From assembly GCA_025058175.1 (NCBI GenBank), contig JANXED010000005.1, positions 22,926-86,925 on the forward strand: DNA of 64,000 nt, written 5' to 3'. The stretch is from Candidatus Calditenuaceae archaeon (GTDB lineage: Archaea; Thermoproteota; Nitrososphaeria_A; Caldarchaeales; Calditenuaceae). A program made the position numbers and the translations under genes. The notes under the pieces were generated by a model. It did no database searches. It worked only from the letters and a program-made list of their open reading frames with translations, and was not told the origin of the DNA. Shown here one piece after another: positions 8,063 to 16,247 of the stretch (the first letter of the stretch is position 1; each line of letters opens with the position of its first letter).

Positions 8063-10352
8063 GCCCCTCCCCACCGGCCTTGAGCTTGTCGACGACGCCC
8101 GCCTCCTTCAGGAGCCAGTAGACCTTTTCAGGGGTCATGGGGACCGAGGTGGGCTCGACGCCGCACGCGTCCGCGATCGCGTTGGCTATCGCCGGCGCGA
8201 CCGAGAGGATCCCGACCTCGCCTATGCCCTTCGCGCCGAACGGCCCCTCCTCCTCGAAGGTCTCGACGGGTATCACATCGATCCTCGGGGAGTCCTTCGA
8301 GCTCGGTATCAGGTAGGTGGAGAGGTCCCTAGTCAGCAGGTATCCGTCGGCGATCTTGGCGTCCTCCATCAGCGCGAACCCCAGCCCCTGGACCACCGCG
8401 CCCTCGATCTGGCCGGTGAAGTTGAGCGGGTTGATCACCCTTCCAGCGTCGACGACCGAGACGACCCTCGGGACCGTCACGGACCCCGTGAGGACGTTCA
8501 CGACCACCTCCGCGACCGTCACGCCGAACATGAAGAAGAGGTGCGGTATCTCGAGCGTACCGGGTATCGGCTCGACCTTGGGGACCTCGTAAGTCCCGAC
8601 GACCCCCCTCCCCAGCCCCTTCGCCTCCAGCCTCTCCGCCAGCTCTCCGAGTGGGACAGGCCTCCCGGAGTCGACGACCGCGCCCTCCTCCGTGAACGAG
8701 ACGCTCGAGGGCCTCTTTCCCGTCTCCGCCTCGAAGAGGTCCTTCACCCTCTCCGCCAACGCCTCAACCGCCCTCCTCAGCGCGTTCCCAGCCAGGAAGA
8801 CCTGCCTCGACGCCGAGGTGACGCTGGTGTCAGGGGACCTCTCGGTGTCCGCGAAGAGCACTCGGACCCTCTCGACGGGGACCCTGAGGAGCTCGGCGGC
8901 GAGCTGTGCGACGGACTCCACCACGCCCTGGCCGATCTCCGTGAAGCTCCCGCCCACTACGACCGTTCCGTCGGGGTTCAGCTCGAGCGAGACGCTCCCC
9001 CTGTCGGGAAGGGCGCCGATCGTGTAACCCTTCATCCCGGCCGCGACGCCTATCCCCCTCCTCAGCCACGGGTACTCGAGTTCCACCGGCCTCCCCCTCT
9101 CCCTCCAGAGCGGGTGCTCCCTCGCGGCCCTGAGGCAGTCGTAGATCCCGACGCTCCCCTCCATCCTGTTCCCGAAGACGTAGACGTCGCCTTTCCTGAC
9201 CGCGTTGATCATCCTCAGCTCGATCGGGTCCATCCCGAGCTTCCTCGCGATCCTGTCGACCTGCCTCTCCATCGCGAAGAGCACCTGCGGAGCGCCGAAG
9301 CCCCTGAAGGCCGAGGCGACCATGTTGTTGGTGTAGACGAGGTAAGCGTCGATCTTCGCGTTCGCGATCCTGTAGGGGCCGTTGCAGTTCTCGATCGCGA
9401 CGTCCAACACGGCTGGACCCAGGGCCGCGTAGGCTCCGGTGTCGTAGATGATCTCGACCTCGTTGGCGAGCAGCCGGCCGTCCCTCGAGGCAGCGGTCCT
9501 CATTCTGATCACCGCAGGATGCCTCTTGGTCCCAGAGACCATCGACTCCTCCCTCGACAGGACGAGCCTCGCGGCCCTCCCGGTCTTCATCGTCACCAGC
9601 GCCAAGTGTATTTGGACCGAGACGTCGTCCTTCCCTCCGAACGCTCCGCCGACGTAGGGCGTAATCACCCGTATCCTCTCCGGGGGGAGGTCGAGGGCGT
9701 GGGCGATCTCGGCCCTGTCGCGATGAGGGGACTGTCCTCCGGCCACCACGACTATCCTCCCCTGCTCGTCGAGGTAGGAGATCCCGGCCTCCGTCTCGAG
9801 GAACGCGTGGATCTGGGTGCCGGTGGTGTAGGTCCCCTCGACCACCACGTCGGCCGCCGCGAAGGCCGCCTCCACGTCACCGAACCTGAGGCTGGTCTGT
9901 CTGCAGACGTTCCCGCCTTCGTGGACCTTCGGCGAGTCGGGCATCATCGCCCTGACCGGGTCCGTCACCGGGGGCAACGGTTCGTACTCGACATCGATCA
10001 GCCTGACCGCCTCCGAGGCCGCCTCCCTCGTCTCGGCGGCCACCAGCGCGACCGGGTCGCCGATGTACCTGACCTTGTCGTCGCAGAGGACTGGCCTGTC
10101 CTTCACGAAGACGCCGAACCTGTTGACTGGAACGTCCTGGTGCGTGAGTACCGCAACTACTCCGGGATAGGACTTGGCCCTTGAGGCATCGATCCGCTTG
10201 ATCAGGGCGTGTGGGTACCTGCTCCTTAGGACCGAGACCCAGAGGAAGTCGTCGGGGAAGAGGTCGGAGGCGTACTTCGCCGCGCCGGTCGCTTTCTCGA
10301 GCGCGTCCCTCCTGACAACCGGCGCACCGACGTAGGTCGTCCTGGAGGTCAG
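8055..10352 (-). CDS. Molybdenum hydroxylase large subunit (xanthine dehydrogenase / CoxL family)
   Basis: About 765 aa, binds the molybdopterin cofactor. The N-terminal domain begins YVGAPVVRRDALEKATGAAK. SAFRGFGAPQVLFAMERQ is the Mo-cofactor contact loop, and the C-terminal KGIGEVG supplies the catalytic Glu. The selenocysteine/Cys loop of true CO dehydrogenases (AYRCSFR) is absent, so a purine or aldehyde substrate is more likely. There is no ATG, GTG or TTG near the expected N-terminus. The frame opens at a CTG (10352) overlapping the FAD-subunit stop as CTGA, with GGAGGT and GGTG upstream. A conventional start would lie at 10490, inside the FAD gene, and would add 46 residues of out-of-family sequence. 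Confidence 0.9.
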   Translation of the reverse strand: MTSRTTYVGAPVVRRDALEKATGAAKYASDLFPDDFLWVSVLRSRYPHALIKRIDASRAKSYPGVVAVLTHQDVPVNRFGVFVKDRPVLCDDKVRYIGDPVALVAAETREAASEAVRLIDVEYEPLPPVTDPVRAMMPDSPKVHEGGNVCRQTSLRFGDVEAAFAAADVVVEGTYTTGTQIHAFLETEAGISYLDEQGRIVVVAGGQSPHRDRAEIAHALDLPPERIRVITPYVGGAFGGKDDVSVQIHLALVTMKTGRAARLVLSREESMVSGTKRHPAVIRMRTAASRDGRLLANEVEIIYDTGAYAALGPAVLDVAIENCNGPYRIANAKIDAYLVYTNNMVASAFRGFGAPQVLFAMERQVDRIARKLGMDPIELRMINAVRKGDVYVFGNRMEGSVGIYDCLRAAREHPLWRERGRPVELEYPWLRRGIGVAAGMKGYTIGALPDRGSVSLELNPDGTVVVGGSFTEIGQGVVESVAQLAAELLRVPVERVRVLFADTERSPDTSVTSASRQVFLAGNALRRAVEALAERVKDLFEAETGKRPSSVSFTEEGAVVDSGRPVPLGELAERLEAKGLGRGVVGTYEVPKVEPIPGTLEIPHLFFMFGVTVAEVVVNVLTGSVTVPRVVSVVDAGRVINPLNFTGQIEGAVVQGLGFALMEDAKIADGYLLTRDLSTYLIPSSKDSPRIDVIPVETFEEEGPFGAKGIGEVGILSVAPAIANAIADACGVEPTSVPMTPEKVYWLLKEAGVVDKLKAGGEGHG

Positions 10353-11233
10353 AGGACACCGACCTCCCTCGCGATCCTCCAGAGGGTCATGAAGACGTAG
10401 TTGACCGAGAGCTCCCTGCGGTACGCCGCGGAGCCCCTGACGTCGTCGATCGGCGAGATGGACCTCAACACTGCCCGGGCCGCCTCCCACATGACGTCCT
10501 CCCTGAGCCTCCTCCCCTTCAGGGCCCTCTCGGCCTCGTGTGCCCTCACGACCGTAGGCGCGACGGCTCCCAGCGCTATCGCAGCGCCCCTCACCAGGTC
10601 TCCCTCGAGGTCCAGGAGGACCGCGCCGTTGACAACCGATATCGCGTCGCCCTGCCTGAGGCCGTGCTTGAAGAAGTGGCCCACCTCGCCCCCCTTCTCC
10701 GCTCTCAGTCGGACCTCAACGAGCAGCTCGTCGGGCCTCATGTCCAGCCTCTTATAGCCCCTATAGAACTCCGTGATCCCGACGGTCCTGGTCCCCTTGA
10801 GGCTGGCCAGCTTCAGCTCCGCGTCGTGGACGTAGAGCGCGGGGAGCGAGTCCGCGGCGGGAGAGGCGTTGACGACGTTGCCGCCTATCGTCCCCTTGTT
10901 CATTATCTGGACCGAGCCGACCGTCTCCGCGGCCTCCGCGAGGACCGGCGCGTGCCTCCTGATCACCTCTGAGGAGGCGATCTCGGAGAACGTCGTCAGC
11001 GCGCCTATCGCGATCGTCTCGTCCTCGTGCCTGACGTACTTCAGCTCCCAGAGCCCCGAGACGTCCAGCAGGTCGGACTTCTGAACGGCACCAGACCTCA
11101 TCTGGACCAACAGGTCCGTCCCTCCAGCGAGCACCTTGATACCCCTCCTTTCCGCGAGGACCCTGAGGGCCTCGTCCAGGTCCCTGGGGACCAGGACGTC
11201 GACGTCGTGGAGGAGGACCTCCAACTCAGGCAC
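10349..11233 (-). CDS. Molybdenum hydroxylase FAD-binding (medium) subunit
   Basis: 294 aa. It passes electrons from the Fe-S subunit to the acceptor through FAD. VLAGGTDLLVQM (about residues 35-46) and TIGGNVVNASPAADS (about 114-128) are the two FAD pyrophosphate loops of this family. The C-terminal CO-dehydrogenase flavoprotein domain is complete. The start is GTG, overlapping the Fe-S subunit stop by 8 nt. Gene order Fe-S, FAD, Mo within one tight operon indicates a heterotrimer. Confidence 0.92.
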   Translation of the reverse strand: MPELEVLLHDVDVLVPRDLDEALRVLAERRGIKVLAGGTDLLVQMRSGAVQKSDLLDVSGLWELKYVRHEDETIAIGALTTFSEIASSEVIRRHAPVLAEAAETVGSVQIMNKGTIGGNVVNASPAADSLPALYVHDAELKLASLKGTRTVGITEFYRGYKRLDMRPDELLVEVRLRAEKGGEVGHFFKHGLRQGDAISVVNGAVLLDLEGDLVRGAAIALGAVAPTVVRAHEAERALKGRRLREDVMWEAARAVLRSISPIDDVRGSAAYRRELSVNYVFMTLWRIAREVGVL

Positions 11234-11690
11234 CCGCCGCCCTCAGGACCGCGGCCACGACCTTCGCGTACCCGGTGCACCTGCAGAGGTTCCCCCTTAT
11301 CGCGTCCCTCACCTCCTCCTCAGTCGGCCTCGGGTTCCTTGAGAGGAGCGCGTAGGAGGCCACGATCAGGCCCGGAGTGCAGTGGCCGCACTGGACCGCG
11401 CCCGACTCGACGAACGCCCTCACCAGCGGGTGTCCCGGATCGATCCCCTCGATCGTCGTGACCCTCCTCCCCTCGACCTGGGTCATCGCGGTAAGGCACG
11501 CGTGGACTGGTTCGCCGTCGATGAGGACGGTGCACTCGCCGCAGTCCCCCCTAGCGCAGCCCTCCTTCGTCCCGGTCATCCTGAGCTCGTACCTCAGGAC
11601 CTCGAGGAGCGAGTACGCAGGGGGAGCCCTGACCTTCACCGGTTTACCGTTCAGAACGAAGCTGAACTCCCTCTCGATCCTGTGGACCAT
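11226..11690 (-). CDS. Molybdenum hydroxylase [2Fe-2S] (small) subunit
   Basis: 154 aa with two [2Fe-2S] domains. The plant-ferredoxin-type cluster ligands lie in GCARGDCGECTVLIDG plus HAC. The second cluster ligands are CGHCTPG and NLCRCTGY. The start is set at the ATG at 11690, because further upstream the frame loses family character. A minus-strand TTTTTATC lies about 30 nt upstream and no SD is obvious, so this is the likely promoter-proximal gene of the four-gene operon ending with the amidohydrolase. Confidence 0.93.
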   Translation of the reverse strand: MVHRIEREFSFVLNGKPVKVRAPPAYSLLEVLRYELRMTGTKEGCARGDCGECTVLIDGEPVHACLTAMTQVEGRRVTTIEGIDPGHPLVRAFVESGAVQCGHCTPGLIVASYALLSRNPRPTEEEVRDAIRGNLCRCTGYAKVVAAVLRAAGA

Positions 11691-11786
11691 CCGTGACGTT
11701 CCAAACCCCCGACTGAAGATAAAAACGTGAACCGTCTCTCCGGGACGCGACAGACATATCAGAGACCGGGCCCGTCTAGGCGAGAG

Positions 11787-12083
11787 ATGCTGGTCTACAA
11801 GGGGAGCAAGGAGGCGGTCGCGAAGGTCGTCGAGCGGATCCTCTCCGACGACATCGGCTCGAGGGCTAACGTCATCGTCAGGGACGCGGCGCAGCTGACC
11901 GGAGGCCAGGGCCAGTACGTCAGGGTGCTCGGGACAGAGGAGCAAGAGGCCAGGGTCAGGGAGCTGGTCGGGCTTGAGCTCGAGGAGGTCAAGGGTGAGG
12001 AGCTCGAACGGGTCGTGAGTGCGCTCCGCGAGGAGGACGAGAGGGCGCTCTCGGGGATGGGGATGATCTTCGGCGGCGAGTAG
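11787..12083 (+). CDS. Hypothetical 98-aa charged protein
   Basis: Starts at the ATG at 11787. A TATA-like ACATATCAG lies about 30-35 nt upstream, and the frame upstream of the ATG lacks normal codon usage. The protein is rich in Glu, Lys and Arg with two likely long helices and no membrane segment. It is divergent from the molybdenum-hydroxylase operon and shares its promoter region. I do not recognise the family; a nucleic-acid-binding or regulatory role is only a guess. Confidence 0.6.
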   Translation: MLVYKGSKEAVAKVVERILSDDIGSRANVIVRDAAQLTGGQGQYVRVLGTEEQEARVRELVGLELEEVKGEELERVVSALREEDERALSGMGMIFGGE

Positions 12084-12160
12084 GACCCGGCGTGCTGACG
12101 TGTCACATGCATGCGACTGTATACCGTATATTATCATGATGCATACGTGACGAATGTTTA

Positions 12161-12725
12161 ATGGGGACGCTTGATAACATTAATGATACAGGGAAATCGG
12201 TCTGGGCATCTAGGTTCATAATGGCGGCGATCATCTAGGGCGCCCTGGCCACCGCGAACACGCTGTTCTGGGTGGTAGGGCAGCTCGGATTCCTGAGGCC
12301 GGAGGTCAGCAGGGTCATCGCCTTCGGCAGCGCGGGGACTTGGTTCACGGTCGGGTACACGACCTACCTGATCGTCGGCGTGGTCGCGATGGCGGTCACG
12401 GCCCTCTTCTACCACTACATCGAAAACGTGCTCGGTAAGCCCTACACCGGCATAGCCAACACGTTCGCATGGTTACACTTAGTACTGATGAACGTCGGCG
12501 TGGTGGGTGCGACTTGGATGATGATCGGAGGCTATCAGGGAGGAGCCGCCATGCTGCCGCCCGCCGTCGGGGGGGGGGGGATGGAACGCGACGATGGTGC
12601 ACGTTAACGTCTTCTACGGCATCCCGCTGGGTTATCCGACGTGGATAGCGCTCTTCATCTTCGTGCTAGCTGCCGGGGTCATCTTCGGAGGGCTTGGCTA
12701 CCTGATAACTTGGCGGAGGAGGTAG
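12161..12725 (+). pseudogene. Interrupted polytopic membrane protein, resembles heme-copper oxidase subunit I N-terminal region
   Basis: An ATG at 12161 with a TATA-like GTATATTATC about 30 nt upstream opens a frame that meets TAG at 12236-12238 after 25 codons (ending FIMAAII). The same frame continues as membrane-like sequence (GALATANTLFWVVGQLG, FAWLHLVLMNVGVVGATWMM) to a run of 12 G at 12569-12580. It must then shift to another frame (WNATMVHVNVFYGIPLG and a last helix ending WRRR) to a stop at 12723-12725. Joined, it would be about 188 aa with four or five helices. The AWLH and LMN.G pattern recalls oxidase subunit I, but the match is weak. It may be a real pseudogene or may reflect sequencing error in the G run. 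Confidence 0.6.
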
Positions 12726-12832
12726 ACTGCCCCTGACTTTACTCATCAGTATTTTTGTGACACGCGCTTTTTCATTTGTCGCGCAGTTCCATTACGGATG
12801 CGCCAACATCCCAATTTGCCGCACAGCGTGGC

Positions 12833-13855
12833 TTAGGTGGTCAGCCAGCTCGACATGCTCTCGGTGGACCTGACTATCCTCGCGCCCTCTGAAGCGAACT
12901 TCCTGTAGTAGAGATCGGCGGCCTCGGTGTAGTCCACAACGCCCTTCACGACGACCGGAGAGGAGCAGTCGTCGAGCAGGAATACCTTATTGACCAAAGC
13001 TGGGTCCCTCTCCTTGAAGGCGTTGATCAGGTCCTCAACGGTCCACGCGACGCAGTGGCTCTTCGCCTGACCCGCGACCAGGATCACGTCGTATCCGCTC
13101 AGCTCCTGCACGAGCTCCACGTCCAGAGCACCCAGCTTCTCGCCGTCGGGGCCGGTCTTGACCTCCGGCTGCAGCGCTGAGTAGTGCTCGGTGAACGGGT
13201 TCGTCCCCTTGATCCTGATGAAGGGCTGCGAGGCCCTCGCGATCGAGTGGAAGAAGACCGCCTCCTCAACCGCAGAGACTATCGCGTGGCCTATCCCTCC
13301 CAGCATCGCGTGGAACGGCCATATCGTGAGCTCGTACTTTCCCGACCTCTCCAGCGACTCGACGTAGTGGAGCAGGTGCCTCTGGGCCCACTCTCTCGAT
13401 ACCCCCAGCGCGTTGCAGGCCTCCGGGTCCACGGACCACCTCCCGCGCCTCACGTCCTCGACCGAGATCCTCGTGTAGGGCTCAGGGTGGTTTCCGTCCC
13501 TGTCGACTAGGAAGGTCTCGTGGAAGATCTGGTAAGCTTGGTGAGTGTCCATCGTCAGATAGATCCTAGTTATGTTCTCGAGGTTCCTGTAGACGAACTG
13601 GCAGAGCCTTACGTTGTCCTCGACTGCTCCTAGCCCAGACCTCCCGGCCACGAAGAGCTCGAAGCCAGGTACGCAGAAGGTGTTCTGGACGTCGATCAGT
13701 AGCAGCGCGACCCTGAGGTCGTCCTTCGACGCGGGCCTGACTCCGTACGTCCTAGCCCACCTCCTCGCGTCCCTCGCCCTCTCCGCGTACTCGACCCTCC
13801 AGACGTCGCCCACCAGCTCGGGCCTGAAGTGGGGAGGAATGGGGAGCTCCCTCAT
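12833..13855 (-). CDS. Isochorismatase-fold hydrolase, probable nicotinamidase-like
   Basis: 340 aa. The catalytic triad of the cysteine-hydrolase family is visible: Asp in ALLLIDVQNTFCVPG (near residue 53), Lys in FIRIKGTNPF and Cys in GQAKSHCVAW. It is divergent from nicotinate phosphoribosyltransferase, so hydrolysis of nicotinamide to nicotinate in NAD salvage is the natural inference. It is much longer than usual nicotinamidases (about 180-220 aa), with about 45 extra N-terminal residues and a long insert containing HYVESLERSGKYELTIWPFH. That histidine-rich stretch may supply the metal site. Confidence 0.78.
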   Translation of the reverse strand: MRELPIPPHFRPELVGDVWRVEYAERARDARRWARTYGVRPASKDDLRVALLLIDVQNTFCVPGFELFVAGRSGLGAVEDNVRLCQFVYRNLENITRIYLTMDTHQAYQIFHETFLVDRDGNHPEPYTRISVEDVRRGRWSVDPEACNALGVSREWAQRHLLHYVESLERSGKYELTIWPFHAMLGGIGHAIVSAVEEAVFFHSIARASQPFIRIKGTNPFTEHYSALQPEVKTGPDGEKLGALDVELVQELSGYDVILVAGQAKSHCVAWTVEDLINAFKERDPALVNKVFLLDDCSSPVVVKGVVDYTEAADLYYRKFASEGARIVRSTESMSSWLTT

Positions 13856-13978
13856 CGGGCGTTCCTGACTCGAGCCTGGAGATCAGCGTTCCCGAACCGG
13901 TAAAGCGATCTCGCTCGAGGACCGTTGCCTAGAAATTACACGTTAAAAAGACTCGTCCCCGATTGAGGTGGAACCGGG

Positions 13979-15190
13979 ATGAGCCTCAGGCCGAAGATCT
14001 ACTGCGCCGACGAGAGGACGATCCTCGAGGGTCGGGTGACCGACGTCTACTTCCTTAGGACCGAGGAGATCGTGAGGAGGAGCGGTCTTGGGGAGAGGAG
14101 GGTCTGCGCGGACGTCCACAGCTACGGCCTGCCCGAGGGGTACTCTTGGGCGGTCTTCGCGGGGCTCGAGGAGGCACTCAAGCTTCTCGAGGGCAGGAGG
14201 GTGAACGTCTACGCGATGGAGGAGGGCGAGGTCTTCAGGCCGATGGAGCCCGTGATGGAGATCGAGGGGCCCTACGCCGAGTTCGGTGTCCTCGAGTCCT
14301 CGATCCTTGGGGCCCTCAGGCACGAGTCCAGCGTCGCCACTAAGGCCGCGAGGGTGAGGCTCGCGACGTGGGGAAAGCTGCTGGTCTTCTTCGGGATAAG
14401 GTGCGTCCACCCGGCCGTGGCTCCCGCGGTCGACAGGGCCGCGTTCATAGGAGGATGCGACGCGGTCTCGGGCGTCCTCGGGGCCGAGATGCTGGGCGAA
14501 AGGCCGGTCGGGACGATGCCTCACGCCCTGATCATCCTCTTCGGCGACCAGGAGAAGGCGTGGATGGCCTTCGACGAGGTCATGCCGCCGGAGGTCCCGA
14601 GGATAGCGCTCTGCGACACCTTCGACGACGAGCGCGTCGAGTCCCTGAAGGCCGCGAGGGCGCTGGGGAGGAGGCTCCACGCTGTGAGGCTCGACACGCC
14701 GAGCTCGAGGAGGGGCAACATGAGGGCGATCGTCGAGGAGGTCAAGTGGACGTTGAGGGTGAACGGCTACGACTGGGTGGGGGTCTTCGTCAGCGGCGGC
14801 ATAGACGAGGAGGAGGCGAAGGAGCTGGTCGACGTCGCCGACGGGTTCGGCGTGGGGACCTCGATCGCGTTCCCGCCATCGGTCGACCTGGCCATGGACA
14901 TCGTCGAGGTAGACGGCTCGCCGCTCTCGAAGAGGGGAAAGCTCCCCGGGAGGAAGCAGGTCTACAGGTGCGAGAGGTTCCACGACACCCTCGTCCCGCG
15001 GACTATGGAGCTGGAGAGGTGTCCGACCTGCGGAGGCGAGGTGAGACCGCTGCTGAGGCCCGTGATGCTCAACGGAGAGCTGGTCAAGCCGATTGAACCT
15101 CCGAGGGAGATCAGGGAGCGGGTGATCAAGAGGCTCAGCGCGATCAGGGAGATGGACGGCCAACTCCCGCCGGTAAAGGTCTTCGCGTAG
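13979..15190 (+). CDS. pncB: Nicotinate phosphoribosyltransferase
   Basis: 403 aa, makes nicotinate mononucleotide from nicotinate and PRPP (Preiss-Handler salvage). The central barrel is typical: LGALRHESSVATKAARVRL, FFGIRCVHPAVAP, RLDTPSSRRGNM and VSGGIDEEEA. A C-terminal CPTCG pair fits the zinc-containing archaeal form. The ATG has GAGGTGG seven nt upstream and TTAAAAAG about 34 nt upstream, so this mRNA has a short leader. It shares its promoter region with the divergent nicotinamidase-like gene. Confidence 0.93.
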   Translation: MSLRPKIYCADERTILEGRVTDVYFLRTEEIVRRSGLGERRVCADVHSYGLPEGYSWAVFAGLEEALKLLEGRRVNVYAMEEGEVFRPMEPVMEIEGPYAEFGVLESSILGALRHESSVATKAARVRLATWGKLLVFFGIRCVHPAVAPAVDRAAFIGGCDAVSGVLGAEMLGERPVGTMPHALIILFGDQEKAWMAFDEVMPPEVPRIALCDTFDDERVESLKAARALGRRLHAVRLDTPSSRRGNMRAIVEEVKWTLRVNGYDWVGVFVSGGIDEEEAKELVDVADGFGVGTSIAFPPSVDLAMDIVEVDGSPLSKRGKLPGRKQVYRCERFHDTLVPRTMELERCPTCGGEVRPLLRPVMLNGELVKPIEPPREIRERVIKRLSAIREMDGQLPPVKVFA

Positions 15191-15281
15191 TCCGACCCCG
15201 ACCCAGGGGACTTCACGCCGTCAGCCTCCCGGCGGAGCGGCTGTCACAACTTTCTAATAACGGACGCTCGCTGAGTCCCCC

Positions 15282-15785
15282 GTGTCGGAGGAAGGGGACC
15301 GAGTCAAGGTCACGATCGAGTACCGAGGACTTCAGACGTCGTTCGAGGGCGACCCTGAGGGAGTCGTCAGGGCGGTGAACGCGTTCCTCGAGAAGGTCCT
15401 GCCCTCCTACTCGCTGGCGAGGAAGCTCAGCGTCGACGTCTCCGCGGAGGAGGTGATCAAGGCCCTCGAGGGCTACGTGGTCCATGACAGGACGGTCGGT
15501 TTCGTCCATAAGCCGACCATCCACGGCCTCCCAGCGGCCGACCAGATCCTCTCGGTGCTCGCGGCGAGGTGGCTCGAGCACGTCTTCGGGATGAGGGACA
15601 GGCCCGCCGTTTCCCTGAAGGCGATCTCCGAGGCCCTGGGTCTGAAGAGGGGGACGCTGACCGCTGCGCTCTCCGAGCTGAGGAGGTCCGGCTGCGTCAG
15701 GAGCGCAGAACGGGGCGATTACGAGATCACGGCGGTCGGGCTTCAGACTCTTGCCGAGAGGCTTGCCGAGAGGTCGAGGCAGTGA
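15282..15785 (+). CDS. Winged-helix protein, archaeal, function unknown
   Basis: 167 aa with a GTG start; a TATA-like TTCTAATAA lies about 26 nt upstream, so probably leaderless. Residues 7-40 form a small beta/helix module (RVKVTIEYRGLQTSFEGD). A central helical part follows, and a C-terminal winged helix spans about residues 105-160 (VSLKAISEALGLKRGTLTAA, DYEITAVGLQTLAERL). The N-terminal module resembles that of the convergent neighbour. It overlaps that neighbour tail to tail by 59 nt. DNA-binding regulator is the likely role. Confidence 0.72.
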   Translation: MSEEGDRVKVTIEYRGLQTSFEGDPEGVVRAVNAFLEKVLPSYSLARKLSVDVSAEEVIKALEGYVVHDRTVGFVHKPTIHGLPAADQILSVLAARWLEHVFGMRDRPAVSLKAISEALGLKRGTLTAALSELRRSGCVRSAERGDYEITAVGLQTLAERLAERSRQ

Positions 15786-16191
15786 CGTCCGCGGGCTGAC
15801 CCCTAGAGGGCGCAAAGTAGACGTACCTCCTGGGCGCGCCGCCCCTCGCCAGCCTCTCCTCCCTGACCAGGTCCAGCAGCACGTGCCCGACCGCGGTCGA
15901 GTCAAACCCGTACCCCCTCCTCGCGACCTCCCGAGTCACGTCAGAGAGAGTCCTCGGCTCCGAGAAGAAGCCCTCCGCCAGGAGCCTCTCGACGACCTGC
16001 CTGCAGGTGATCGGTTTCGGCCGCTCCCGCTCCTCCCTCTCCTCCAGCCCCTCCGCTCTCGCGCCGCCCAACGCCTCAACGACCCTCCTCACGCCCTCCT
16101 CGATCTGGTCCAGCCCCGCCTCGATCTCGACCTCATAGGCTCCTACCTTCAGCCTAACCTTGACTCTTTCAGTTGATTTTTCATGAGACAA
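15727..16191 (-). CDS. Winged-helix-type protein related to its convergent neighbour
   Basis: 154 aa. A GTG at 16200 is in frame, but the TTG at 16191 has GGAGGTG seven nt upstream and gives an N-terminus that aligns with the neighbour (SHEKSTERVKVRLKV against SEEGDRVKVTIEY), so I use it. The N-terminal beta module is followed by a charged helix, then a helix-turn-helix-like part (ITCRQVVERLLAEGFF, STAVGHVLLDLVREERL) and a wing RRYVYFAP. The tail is rich in Ser, Gln and Arg and overlaps the opposite gene. Function is unknown; DNA binding is inferred. Confidence 0.7.
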   Translation of the reverse strand: MSHEKSTERVKVRLKVGAYEVEIEAGLDQIEEGVRRVVEALGGARAEGLEEREERERPKPITCRQVVERLLAEGFFSEPRTLSDVTREVARRGYGFDSTAVGHVLLDLVREERLARGGAPRRYVYFAPSRGQPADVTASTSRQASRQESEARPP

Positions 16192-16247
16192 GCCGGGCAC
16201 CTCCAGAAAAATTTAATAGGAAGCTTCCTTCAATCAATTGATGGATC

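Noticed and set aside
10353..10490. N-terminal extension of the molybdenum-hydroxylase large subunit to a start at 10490
   Set aside because: The added 46 residues overlap the FAD gene in another frame and do not resemble the family; the CTG at 10352 explains the true N-terminus.
12236..12238. Possible UAG recoding (pyrrolysine or readthrough), since two interrupted frames carry in-frame TAG
   Set aside because: TAG is an ordinary stop elsewhere here (for example at 12081-12083 and after argS), both interrupted genes also have frameshifts, and no pyrrolysine genes are visible.
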